Of a DNA stretch of 33,009 bases, positions 8,317 through 16,668 are shown piece after piece. Positions within the stretch are counted from its first letter, which is position 1. The number at the start of each line of letters is the position of its first letter. Origin of the DNA: Bacillota bacterium (GTDB taxonomy: Bacteria; Bacillota; Syntrophomonadia; Syntrophomonadales; Syntrophomonadaceae); the NCBI GenBank assembly GCA_023395515.1, contig JAEWZB010000106.1:1-33009 (forward strand), written 5' to 3'. A program made the position numbers and the translations under genes. The notes under the pieces were generated by a model, which was given only the letters and a program-made list of their open reading frames with translations, was not told where the DNA came from and did not search any database.

Positions 8317-8839
8317 CCCTGACTCCTCCAATAAATTTGGGTCTAGTTCTAGCCATCGTCAGGTGCGCATGCCCGATTTGTTTTAAGGCGGACCTGACTG
8401 GAACTACCACTGGTTTTAAGTGCATACCGATAAAGGTGTCGCCTATATCAATACCGGCATGAGCTAAAATGTTTTCTACTACAACCGGCTGTTTAAATCT
8501 AGTTATAGCAACTGTGGCTAGTGAACCGCCGGCTTTTTCATGGGGAATAACATTAACTATTTCTAAGTTGTATTTTTGGCGGCAGGCTTCTTCTATTACT
8601 ATAGCGCGATTTAAGTGTTCACAACCTTGGATGGCCAGGAAAAAATCATAATCTTGGGCTAAAGGCAGTAAAGCATCCATAACTTGATGGGCTATATCCA
8701 AACTGGAATTTTGTCCAATGTTATGTCCCGCTATTTCGCTGGTACTGCAGCCGATTACCAGTATCTGACCGGGTTTTAAATGAGCCACATCCAGCAATTC
8801 TGTTACGGCCCAGGTGATATCGGCAGTTATATTAATCAT
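8297..8839 (-). CDS. ywlG: DUF436 (TIGR01440, YwlG-type) protein
   Basis: This 180-residue soluble protein belongs to the YwlG/TIGR01440 family, of unknown function but widespread in Firmicutes. Family-like stretches are GQILVIGCSTSEIAG, FFLAIQGCEHLNRAIVIE, NVIPHEKAGGSLAT, GDTFIGMHLKPVVVPVR and TRPKFIGGVRAKY. The start is the ATG at 8839, because AAGGAGG (8846-8852) lies six bases upstream. A longer frame reaching 8947 has no ribosome-binding site and adds unrelated residues. The last codons overlap the end of the convergent glycosyltransferase/GH130 gene by 20 bases, which leaves no room for a terminator between them. Confidence 0.88.
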   Translation of the reverse strand: MINITADITWAVTELLDVAHLKPGQILVIGCSTSEIAGHNIGQNSSLDIAHQVMDALLPLAQDYDFFLAIQGCEHLNRAIVIEEACRQKYNLEIVNVIPHEKAGGSLATVAITRFKQPVVVENILAHAGIDIGDTFIGMHLKPVVVPVRSALKQIGHAHLTMARTRPKFIGGVRAKYYDY

Positions 8840-8894
8840 TAACAACCTCCTTAAAATGAGCGGGTGCAGGGTAACGGCAGGCTTCGCCCACTTG

Positions 8895-9169
8895 GGTTTG
8901 ACGCTGATTTCCGCAGACTTTTTATGACTTACGCACTCTACGAGCACTACCCTTACTAGGACTACATATGCTCCTTGCAGTCGCTATTAAGGTTGCTGAT
9001 GTTCCCTTCGGTTACAATTAAGATTGCAGACTTTAATTTAAACACGGATTGATACTGAGTATTTTATGATTTTTACGGATTCTTTTTATTAATTATAATA
9101 ATCTGTGTTTAATTAAAAAAGTCAGCGTAATTCAGCGGCCGAAGGGTCAGTGTAAGTCAGCGTCAAACC
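8895..9169. repeat. Nested inverted-repeat intergenic element
   Basis: The 366 bases between the DUF436 gene and cadA hold no gene but show nested symmetry. The outer arms are GGTTTGACGCTGATTT (8895-8910) and AAGTCAGCGTCAAACC (9154-9169), which pair at 15 of 16 positions. The inner arms are TTTAATTTAAACACGGATT (9032-9050) and AATCTGTGTTTAATTAAA (9100-9117), which differ by one indel and one mismatch. Degenerate words of the type GTCAGCGTAATTCAGCG recur inside. Just outside is a perfect hairpin, GGCGGCC-AAC-GGCCGCC (9173-9189), after the cadA stop. It looks like a decayed non-coding repeat or a miniature element. Whether other copies exist in the genome cannot be seen here. Confidence 0.5.
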
Positions 9170-9205
9170 TTAGGCGGCCAACGGCCGCCCTAACCCCTAA
9201 CCACC

Positions 9206-11347
9206 TTATGCCTTATGCCTTAACAGCAACATGCCATTCAAAGTTACTACTAAGGATGTACCTACATCAGCAATAACTGCCAGCCACATGGTTAAAAGAC
9301 CGGGAACTACTAATAATAGTATAATTCCTTTAATCAAAAGTGAAATAACAATATTTTGTTTAATAGTTCTCACTGTTTTACGGCTAAGTCGGATAGCAAA
9401 AGGCAGTTTAGATAAATTATCACTCATTAAAACGATATCGGCAGTTTCCAAGGCGCTGCCGGTACCGGCTCCGCCCATGGCAATACCGACACTGGACCGG
9501 GCTAGGGCGGGAGCATCATTTATGCCGTCACCTACCATAGCTACCTTATTATATTGATCAATCAGTTTAGTCATAGCTTGGGCTTTGTCCTCAGGTAAAA
9601 GTTCGGCTGCCAAAGAATCGGCTTTAATATGCCGGGCAATATTTTGTGCTACCTGGTAGTTATCCCCGGTTAGCATAATTACTTGGTTAATGCCGGATTC
9701 TTTTAGCTCGGCAATAGCAGCTACACTTTCGGCCCGTAAAGTATCAAAAATAGCGATTAGACCTAATACTGCCTGAGTATTGCTTAAGACTACTACCGTT
9801 TTACCTTCCTCACTCAAGGAGTTTATAATAGCTGCACAAGATTTTAAGTCAATATTATTTTCCTCCACAAAACGGGGGTTACCTAAATAATATAACTCAT
9901 CATTAATTTTAGCTTGAGCACCTTTGCCGGGTATAGCTTGAAATTCAGTAATAGTATTCTCTAAGTTTATAGTTTTATTATAAGCGACAATAGCTTGGGC
10001 AATAGGGTGCTCTGACCTGCTTTCGATTAAAGTTGCCAAGTCTAAGACTTCCCGTTCAGTAAGTTTAAAGGCTACTACGTCAGTTACCTCCGGCTGGCCT
10101 TTAGTTAAGGTTCCGGTTTTATCAAAAGCTATAGCAGATAACCGGCCCAATTCTTCGAGATAGGCGCCCCCTTTTATTAATATCCCGTTTTTAGCAGCAT
10201 TTCCTATAGCAGATACAATCGAAACCGGAGTCGAAATAACTAAAGCACAAGGACAGGCAACCAATAAAACTGCAAAGGCTTGGTATAGCCATTTATCAGC
10301 AGGTTCACTAAATAATAAGGGGGGAAGAAGGGCTACCATTAGCGCTAAAAATATTACTAATGGAGTATAAATATTAGCAAACCGGTCAATAAGTTGTTGG
10401 GATGGGGCTCTTTGCCCTTGAGCTTCTTCTACCATATTAATAATTTTATTTAGGGTAGTATCTTGGCTGAGCTTATCTACCCTAACTTCTAAAGAGCCGT
10501 ATTCATTCATAGTACCTGCGTATATCTGACTTCCCGCCTCTTTAAAAACCGGAACCGATTCCCCGGTTATGGGAGCCTGGTTTACACTAGAATTGCCCGC
10601 CATTACCGTACCATCCACAGCTATAGTTTCCCCGGGCCTGACTACTACTATATCTCCTATTTGAAGATCAGCCACCAGCTTAGTAATCAAACCATCATCA
10701 GTAATTACCGTAGCTTCCTTCGGAGTCATTTCCATTAAGCCCCGGATGGACAGACGGGTTTTATCAAAAGTATATACCTGCAAAAAGTTACCGGCGGCAA
10801 AGAGAAATACTACTACTAATGCCTCTTCTAATTCTCCAATAAACATAGCCCCTAAAACCGCAATAGTCATTAGGGCATTCATGTCTAGTTGCTTTAATTT
10901 GATTAAGGTAGTAAGGCCATTTTTAGCCGGCAATATAAGGCCTAATAATATACCACTAATAAAAATGATATTTATATATAATGAATTAACTTGAGATACT
11001 AAGAGACTAAGACCTATCACTAACATAATTCCAGCTACTACGGCGGGAATAAAATAAGGATTATTAAATAATAATTCCCGGGGACTAACTTTAGAAATAT
11101 CAGCTAAGGTGGTTTCATCCATTTTAGTTATCGAATAGCCTAGCTGCTTAACTTCCTTTATAACTTGGTCAGGATTAAATTTATCTGAGGTAGATTTTAC
11201 TTTTAATTGTCCATTAGTAAATACTAAATTTGCCTCAATTACGCCCGGTAATTGTTCAACAGCCTTTTCAATTTTGGCTGAGCAACTAGGTCAATCAAAT
11301 CCCGACACCATAAATATGCTGGTATTAACCGCTATATTTTGTTGCAT
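9206..11347 (-). CDS. cadA: Zn/Cd/Pb-type P1B ATPase, probable selenoprotein with in-frame UGA
   Basis: Read from the ATG at 11347 this is a 713-residue efflux ATPase. AAGGAG lies eight bases upstream, 12-19 bases behind the cadC stop. Residues 1-75 form an HMA metal-binding domain whose core reads GFD-UGA-PSCSAKIEKAV. Codon 19 is TGA (11291-11293), exactly where the first cysteine of CxxC belongs, with Cys22 intact. Downstream are the membrane CPC metal site (about 365-367), DKTGT with phosphorylated Asp409, TGES, TGDN and GDGINDAP. The frame has no other stop. If UGA is not read as selenocysteine, only a form from the ATG at 11122 (MDETTL) could be made. That start has no good ribosome-binding site, and the form lacks the HMA domain. 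A one-base sequencing error or mutation (TGC or TGT to TGA) is the alternative. Confidence 0.85.
11236..11293 (-). promoter_or_regulatory. Probable selenocysteine UGA with SECIS-like hairpins downstream
   Basis: On the mRNA the UGA (11293-11291) is followed within 16 bases by a stem CAGCC/GGCTG (11280-11276 with 11264-11260) around an 11-base A-rich loop. An outer GTT/AAC pair (11286-11284 with 11256-11254) sits beyond a 3x3 internal loop. A second, perfect 7-bp hairpin CAATTAC-CGGGC-GTAATTG lies at 11254-11236; its loop begins about 43 bases after the UGA. Bacterial SECIS hairpins usually place the loop about 16-37 bases after the UGA with a G early in the loop. The first hairpin fits the distance, the second fits the loop. 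Neither is a textbook element. Confidence 0.45.
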
Positions 11348-11359
11348 ATCAATTACTCC

Positions 11360-11719
11360 TTATTCGTTAATATGCAGAAGTCCCTGTTTAAGCAGGACTT
11401 CTACGTGTTCATCATCTAGTGAATAATATAAAACTTTACCTTCTCTTCTGAATTTAACTATTTTCTGATTTCTCATTAACCTTAAATGATGAGATACGGC
11501 TGATTCAGAGACATTAGTTACGGCAGCTATATCACATACACAAAGCTCTTGCAGCATGAGACTATAAATTATTTTTACTCTGGTAGTATCACCTAAAGTT
11601 TTAAAAATTTCGGCCAAATCTAAAGCGGTATCATCGGAAATCATTTTTTCCTGGGCCAGTTTAACTTGGTCGGGGTGAATACAATGGACTTCGCATTTAT
11701 CCATGTACTTATCCGTCAT
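11360..11719 (-). CDS. cadC: CadC-type ArsR/SmtB metal-responsive repressor
   Basis: This 119-residue winged-helix repressor has Cys9 and Cys13 in the N-terminal arm (KCEVHC) and Cys60 and Cys62 in the alpha-3 motif ELCVCD. The spacing matches the Cd/Pb/Zn site of staphylococcal CadC (Cys7, Cys11, Cys58, Cys60). The recognition helix is SESAVSHHLRLMRN. Binding soft metals releases the protein from DNA and turns on the operon. The ATPase gene starts 12 bases after its stop, so the pair forms cadC-cadA. A matching palindromic operator and a sigma-A promoter lie directly upstream. Confidence 0.92.
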   Translation of the reverse strand: MTDKYMDKCEVHCIHPDQVKLAQEKMISDDTALDLAEIFKTLGDTTRVKIIYSLMLQELCVCDIAAVTNVSESAVSHHLRLMRNQKIVKFRREGKVLYYSLDDEHVEVLLKQGLLHINE

Positions 11720-11746
11720 TTATTAGTCACCTCTTTTGGATAAAAA

Positions 11747-11804
11747 ATAGACATATGAGCAATTGTTCATATGTCTATAATAACCTAACAGACTAAATTG
11801 TCAA
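11747..11804 (-). promoter_or_regulatory. cadC-cadA promoter and CadC operator
   Basis: On the - strand, TTGACA (11804-11799) and TATTAT (11782-11777) form a sigma-A promoter with a 16-base spacer. Touching the -10 box is a perfect 12-base inverted repeat, ATAGACATATGA and TCATATGTCTAT (11747-11758 and 11767-11778), around GCAATTGT. Its core TGAGCAATTGTTCA fits the TGAA-N6-TTCA pattern of SmtB/CadC/CzrA sites. A repressor bound here would block promoter opening. Confidence 0.85.
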
Positions 11805-11822
11805 TCCTTTTTTATCACTGAA

Positions 11823-11945
11823 CTAACCCGCCTAAGGCTCCCGCCTGGTAAAGCTATGGGTGCCCAAGAGCGGCTAAGTCTAGTATTGACCGGGCTTTCT
11901 ATTTAGTAGGGAAGAATCCCTCTTGAATGAGTCTCGTTCAAGAAG
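11823..11945 (+). mobile_element. Possible relic of an IS200/IS605-type right end (omega-RNA-like)
   Basis: This GC-richer stretch lies between the cad promoter and the stop of the toroid gene. Words such as GGGTGCCCAAGAGC, TAAGTCTAGTATTGACCGGG and GAATCCCTCTTGAATGAG, and the end CTCGTTCAAG, recall the structured 3' ends of TnpB-carrying IS605 elements, where the guide RNA scaffold lies. CTTGAATGAG and CTCGTTCAAG form an inverted repeat around one base (about 11922-11942). No tnpA or tnpB remains. The likeness is from memory of such ends, not from an alignment. The element overlaps the last codon of the toroid gene. Confidence 0.3.
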
Positions 11946-12957
11946 TTTTTACTACGGAAACATTTTGTCCAATAAAACCTACCATTAAAGTATCAGCTAA
12001 CAGTAAGGATAATAAGGATTCTGCACCTTGATTAAGATTTAATCCGGTGGTGGTTAGAGCATCAAAACAGCCTCCGGTATTTTTATCATACAATGACAGG
12101 CCATGAATATTTTGGCCCCGGTACCATTGATAAGCCAGGGTAGCTAGTTGCAAATATTCGATTTCACCTATAGTTTGATAAGCTTCCATATTAGCAAAAA
12201 TTATGGAAGCGGCATCAACCGGCTGCTGATCGAATAAAGGCAGTTTTTTACCTTGAGTATACCAACCCTGATTACCTATAATATTTAAATACCCTTTGCG
12301 AAATAAAATATCATTTAAGAAGTTAAGGGAACTATGGCCTATCTTCAAAGCTTTTTTATCCCCGCAAAGAGCATAATAGCTAAAAAGGGCTTGAGGTAAA
12401 ATGCCGTTACAGTAGGTTAAATAGTTTTCAAACCAAGCCCATTTTTTGCTGCTTTTAGCTGCAAATAGGCTCATAAGTTTATTAGCTAAATATTTGCTAA
12501 GCTCCTCATACTTATTGTTATGTTCATGTTCTAATCTTTTACATAGGGCTACCAGGCTATAAGCTATAGCCCGGGGGGAACTAAAATTTCTCACCTGGTT
12601 AATCTGACGGCGGAAAAGATTAGCGCAGATATTGGCTACATCCAGCCAGGGAGAATTAGCTCCCAGACTGCAGGCTAACAAAGCCCGGCCTATACTATCT
12701 TCTGAATTAAAATTACTAGTGTAAACCCCATTTACTTGAAGGTTTGACCAACTGCCATCGGCTTGCACAGCATCATTTAACCAGGTGGCATAAGTTAAGG
12801 CGGTAAGATAATCATTTTTCATATAAAGGGCTACTATTAAAGCCCGGGCATTATCATCCAAGGTGTAGCCACTATTTATATCAGGGGTATTAAGTTGCGA
12901 GAATTGCAATATTCCTATTTCATCCGTCATTTTGACTAGATGTCTATAATCTAGCAT
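11938..12957 (-). CDS. Alpha/alpha-toroid glycosidase-like protein of the mannose operon
   Basis: This 339-residue protein has the repeated helix-pair pattern of an (alpha/alpha) barrel. Conserved-looking motifs are GYTLDDNARALIVAL (about 31-45), SEDSIGRALLA, SSPRAIAYSLVAL, DQQPVDAASIIFANMEAY, GGCFDAL and LNQGAESLLSLLLA. Proteins like this occur next to, or fused to, GT4 glycosyltransferases; their activity is not established, and a glycoside hydrolase or lyase role is a guess. It has no signal peptide, so it acts in the cytoplasm. The ATG at 12957 lies inside the end of the GT4 gene (14-base overlap), suggesting translational coupling. GAGGAGG is 15 bases upstream, rather far. Confidence 0.6.
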   Translation of the reverse strand: MLDYRHLVKMTDEIGILQFSQLNTPDINSGYTLDDNARALIVALYMKNDYLTALTYATWLNDAVQADGSWSNLQVNGVYTSNFNSEDSIGRALLACSLGANSPWLDVANICANLFRRQINQVRNFSSPRAIAYSLVALCKRLEHEHNNKYEELSKYLANKLMSLFAAKSSKKWAWFENYLTYCNGILPQALFSYYALCGDKKALKIGHSSLNFLNDILFRKGYLNIIGNQGWYTQGKKLPLFDQQPVDAASIIFANMEAYQTIGEIEYLQLATLAYQWYRGQNIHGLSLYDKNTGGCFDALTTTGLNLNQGAESLLSLLLADTLMVGFIGQNVSVVKTS

Positions 12958-14119
12958 ATTGTAATTTATTATCCTCCTCTGTATTTATGGTAGGGGTAAT
13001 ACTGGCGAGAAAATAAGCATATTTTTGCCCTATATTAGGCCAGCTCCAGTTCTTCCCTAATTCATAAGCATTCTTTTGCAAACGGTTTTTGAGCTTATCA
13101 TCTTGTAAGATACTATTAATCAGCTCGGCCAATAGTTCAGGGCGAGGCTCTTTAGCTAATAAGCCCCGGTTATCTTTTAATACTTCGGCAGCATAAGCAT
13201 AAGCGGTGGAAACTATGGCCCGGCCGCAACCCAGGGCAAAAGTGAGAGTTCCGCTGACCGCTTGGTCTAAATTGGGATAGGGGCTTAAATATATATCAGT
13301 TAAATAGAGATATTCCCCTAACTCTTCATCAGTTAGAAACTTATTAACAAACTTTACCTGCTGGGTTAAGTTTAATTCTTCAATAAGGTCTTCCAGCATT
13401 TCCCGGTATTTTTCCCCTTCGGCTTTTTTTAACATGGGATGGGTTTGACCTAAAATTAAAAATATAGCCTCAGGATGAGCCGGGGCTACTTCAGCCATAG
13501 CTCTAATGCCTAATTCCAAGCCTTTACCGGGGCCGATTAAGCCAAAAGTGCTTATCACCTGTTTATCAGCCAGATTATAGCGGGCTTTTAATTCTTGACT
13601 AGATTGGGGGGCAAAATAGGGAACCCCATGTCCAATAATTTGGATTTTAGTCTTATTAACCCCATAAAGATTGCTTAAGAGGGTGCTGGATTGTTTAGTC
13701 ATACATACTATCCCCGATGCCTGTAAACACAATTGGTTTAAAATACTTTTTTGTTCCTCGGTAGGTTTAGGCAGTACCGTATGGGTTACAACCAGATAAG
13801 GTTTACGTAATTGTTTTACGAATTCCAAAACATAATTACCGCTCAAGCCTCCAAAAATACCATATTCATGTTGGATTATTACCCCGTTAATATCACTGCG
13901 TTTATTGATAAAGTCGGCGGCTGCTTTATAATCTTCTAATTGGCTTTGGTTTATATTAAATTGTACTTCAGCCGGATAGTCATATTGGTAACTTTCATCA
14001 GATATAGCGATAATATCTACTTCCACATTATTAACTAACAGGCTATTTCTTAAATCCATAGAAAAAGTAGCAATTCCGCATTGTTTAGGGGGATAAGTCC
14101 CCAGATTGGCTATTTTCAT
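12944..14119 (-). CDS. GT4 family glycosyltransferase
   Basis: This 391-residue GT-B retaining glycosyltransferase starts MKIANLGTYPPKQCGIATFS, the typical group-1 N terminus with an acceptor-side glycine loop. The C-terminal half has FGLIGPGKGLELGIRAM and the sugar-nucleotide site region YLSPYPNLDQAVSGTL with ALGCGRAIVST. The start is the ATG at 14119, with AAAGGAG seven bases upstream. A frame reaching 14158 adds 13 unlikely residues. From its place in a GDP-mannose operon it is probably a mannosyltransferase, but donor and acceptor are inferred. No membrane segments are visible. Confidence 0.82.
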   Translation of the reverse strand: MKIANLGTYPPKQCGIATFSMDLRNSLLVNNVEVDIIAISDESYQYDYPAEVQFNINQSQLEDYKAAADFINKRSDINGVIIQHEYGIFGGLSGNYVLEFVKQLRKPYLVVTHTVLPKPTEEQKSILNQLCLQASGIVCMTKQSSTLLSNLYGVNKTKIQIIGHGVPYFAPQSSQELKARYNLADKQVISTFGLIGPGKGLELGIRAMAEVAPAHPEAIFLILGQTHPMLKKAEGEKYREMLEDLIEELNLTQQVKFVNKFLTDEELGEYLYLTDIYLSPYPNLDQAVSGTLTFALGCGRAIVSTAYAYAAEVLKDNRGLLAKEPRPELLAELINSILQDDKLKNRLQKNAYELGKNWSWPNIGQKYAYFLASITPTINTEEDNKLQYARL

Positions 14120-14228
14120 CAGGTCACTCCTTTTAGGAACATTCCTATAATAAATCACTTCTTAATTATTATCTTCCCGTATAGGATGGTAAGTTATACC
14201 TAATGAATTATTCTTAGTGATGGGCAAA

Positions 14229-15599
14229 CTAAGTTTTCAACTGTTCATCATCTAATCCTAAACTAGATAAAAAACTAAAGAGTTCATTTTTAATATTAGT
14301 CAGAGTTTCAGGGGTATTGCCTTCACAGCGTACAATTAATTCGGGCCCGGTATTAGAGGCTCTTACTAAACCCCAACCATTAGGAAATAATATACGGGCT
14401 CCATCTATATCGACTATTTCATATTTAGCTTTAAAATGGGCAGTAACCTTATCTACCATATTGAACTTTTCCTGGTCAGAACTTTTTATACGAATTTCCG
14501 GAGTGGAATAATAACGGGGAACATCAGCTAAAAGCTGGCTTAAGCTTGAGGTTTCCCGGGAGAGTAAAGCTAAAAGCCGGGCTCCGGCATATAAGGCATC
14601 ATCAAAACCAAAATATTCATCGGCAAAAAACATATGTCCCGACATTTCCCCGGTAAAGATAGCATTTATTTCTTTCATTTTAGCTTTAATCAGAGAATGT
14701 CCGGTTTTATAAATAATGGGTTCGCCGCCTAACCTAATTATTTCATCAATCAGGCTTTGGGAACATTTTACTTCCACTATAGCTTTAGATTGGGGATAAC
14801 GGGGGAGAATATCCCGCCAAAACAGAATCATGAGCATATCACCCCAAATTAGATTCCCTTCATTATCTACTACCCCAATGCGGTCTCCATCTCCATCTAT
14901 GCCAATTCCCAAGTCGGCCTGGTGTTTTTTGCCCTGTTTAACTAAGTCTTGCATATTATTAGGATTTATCGGGTCAGGATGGTGGTTGGGAAAGCTAGGA
15001 TCAGAATCACAGTATAATTCTATAACTTCACACTCTAGAGCCCGAAATACTTGGGGAGCAAAGCGGGAAGCAGTGCCATTGCCGCAATCTACTACCACCC
15101 GTTTTTTATGGATTCCCATATTAATTTTCTGTTTTATCATCTCCAGATAAGCGGGGAATATATCTAATTCTTCTATAGAGCCGGGGGAGCCATTAATGAA
15201 ATCTTGGGTCTCGGTCATTTGGGCTATTTTTTGTATTTCATCTCCATATATAGTCGATTCACCTAATAGCAGTTTACAACCGTTGTATTCCTGGGAATTA
15301 TGACTGGCGGTAATCATTATACCGGCCTGGATATCTAAATGGCGAGCGGCAAAGTAAAAAAGCGGAGTTATTACTTCCCCTAAGTTTATTACACTACATC
15401 CCGAACCTTGGCACGCTTTTATAGCTAAATCACGAAAAGCAGGGGAGGAAGATCTATTATCATAGCCAATTAAAATAGTGTTATGTCCGTTTTTTACGGC
15501 GTAGGAGGCAAATGCCCGGCATATATCATACATTAAGTCATGGCTTAGCTCGGTGCCCACTATTCCCCGAATATCATATTTACGAAATATATGTTTAAT
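14229..15599 (-). CDS. manB: Phosphomannomutase/phosphoglucomutase, apparent AUU start
   Basis: This alpha-D-phosphohexomutase interconverts mannose 6-phosphate and mannose 1-phosphate. It has the phosphoserine loop ITASHNSQEYNG, the magnesium site GIDGDGDRIG, the sugar-binding GEMSGHMFF and the phosphate site RCEGNTPE. The first canonical start in frame is GTG at 15560, but that would cut off FRKYDIRGI, the conserved N-terminal motif of the family. That motif is encoded immediately upstream in frame. A TGA blocks the frame nine bases above the only well-placed codon, an ATT at 15599, which lies nine bases after AAAAGGAG. Read from there the protein has 456 residues, normal for the family. 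The gene follows the guanylyltransferase by 22 bases. Confidence 0.88.
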   Translation of the reverse strand: MKHIFRKYDIRGIVGTELSHDLMYDICRAFASYAVKNGHNTILIGYDNRSSSPAFRDLAIKACQGSGCSVINLGEVITPLFYFAARHLDIQAGIMITASHNSQEYNGCKLLLGESTIYGDEIQKIAQMTETQDFINGSPGSIEELDIFPAYLEMIKQKINMGIHKKRVVVDCGNGTASRFAPQVFRALECEVIELYCDSDPSFPNHHPDPINPNNMQDLVKQGKKHQADLGIGIDGDGDRIGVVDNEGNLIWGDMLMILFWRDILPRYPQSKAIVEVKCSQSLIDEIIRLGGEPIIYKTGHSLIKAKMKEINAIFTGEMSGHMFFADEYFGFDDALYAGARLLALLSRETSSLSQLLADVPRYYSTPEIRIKSSDQEKFNMVDKVTAHFKAKYEIVDIDGARILFPNGWGLVRASNTGPELIVRCEGNTPETLTNIKNELFSFLSSLGLDDEQLKT

Positions 15600-15621
15600 A
15601 TGAAATCACTCCTTTTGGATG

Positions 15622-16668
15622 TTATAAAAGATCTTCACGGTTTTGATTTTCCAGTTTAGTAATGATTGATCTAAAGTCTTGACACCGTTTACCATCTGCC
15701 ACAAAAATTACATCATCAGTTTCAACTATTACAATATTTTCTAAACCAAAAGTTACGATACTTTTCCCGGCTTGCTTAATAACACAATTTTTGCTTTCGA
15801 TAGCAGTAATATCTTCCCCGCTGCAGACATTCTGCTGATCATCCAGGGGGTATAATTCAGCCAGGGCATTCCAGCTCCCCAGATCACACCAACCAAAATC
15901 CGAAGATACTACGGCGATGCGCTTTGATTTTTCCGCTATACCGTAATCCAAACTAATATTAGGGAAAGTTGTATAAGAATTAAGATATTCCTCATGTCCT
16001 AAAATGAGCTTTTCGTATAAAGCTGGTAAATGGTTTTTGAATTCCTCCATTAAGGTACTGGTTTTACCAATGTATATACCGGAATTCCACATATGGTTAC
16101 CTGATGCCAGGTAATCAGAAGCTGTTTTAAGATCCGGCTTCTCATAAAAGGAATTTACATGGTAAACGTCGGGAATTTCTCCTACTTCAAAACGGGTTTT
16201 TTCTATATAGCCGTAGCCTGTTTCCGGACGCTTAGGAGCTATCCCAATAGTGGCTAAATGTCCTTCCTTGGCAGCTAAACAGGCTCTCCTGATACTATCT
16301 TTAAATGCGCTTACATTTAAAACATGATGGTCAGCCGGAAAAATTCCTATAGTTTCGTGGGGATATTTCTGATGATAAAAAGATAAAACCAAACCAACCG
16401 CCGGAGCAGTATTTTTGCCTTCCGGTTCGCTAAGAATATCAATAATATCTGCATCAGGCCGGTTATTAATCATTTCTTGTATGAGGGGAAACAAGTCATC
16501 ATTAGTGATTATGGCAATACGAGTGGAACCGGAAGCATTAAGACGATCTATAGTATGGTCTAGCATAGAACGATTACCTACAAATTTACATAGCTGTTTA
16601 GGGCGGCTTTTACGACTTTCCGGCCATAATCTAAGACCCCTTCCACCTGCTAGAATAACTGCAATCAT
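15622..16668 (-). CDS. manC: Mannose-1-phosphate guanylyltransferase
   Basis: This 348-residue nucleotidyltransferase makes GDP-mannose from mannose 1-phosphate and GTP. The signature is MIAVILAGGRGLRLWP followed by SRPKQ, then FPADHH and ETGYGYIE with YEKP. It lacks the C-terminal isomerase domain of bifunctional ManC/AlgA enzymes, so mannose 6-phosphate must come from elsewhere. The start is the ATG at 16668, nine bases after GGAGG. A longer frame to 16740 has no ribosome-binding site. It is the first gene of the - strand operon manC-manB-GT4-toroid. Confidence 0.9.
   Translation of the reverse strand: MIAVILAGGRGLRLWPESRKSRPKQLCKFVGNRSMLDHTIDRLNASGSTRIAIITNDDLFPLIQEMINNRPDADIIDILSEPEGKNTAPAVGLVLSFYHQKYPHETIGIFPADHHVLNVSAFKDSIRRACLAAKEGHLATIGIAPKRPETGYGYIEKTRFEVGEIPDVYHVNSFYEKPDLKTASDYLASGNHMWNSGIYIGKTSTLMEEFKNHLPALYEKLILGHEEYLNSYTTFPNISLDYGIAEKSKRIAVVSSDFGWCDLGSWNALAELYPLDDQQNVCSGEDITAIESKNCVIKQAGKSIVTFGLENIVIVETDDVIFVADGKRCQDFRSIITKLENQNREDLL

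Noticed and set aside
9206..11122. cadA as a normal 638-residue ATPase starting at the ATG at 11122
   Set aside because: That start has no good ribosome-binding site and discards an HMA domain encoded in the same frame behind a well-placed start at 11347.
11938..16668. Capsule or exopolysaccharide export locus
   Set aside because: No flippase, polymerase, chain-length regulator or signal peptide is present near the mannose genes.
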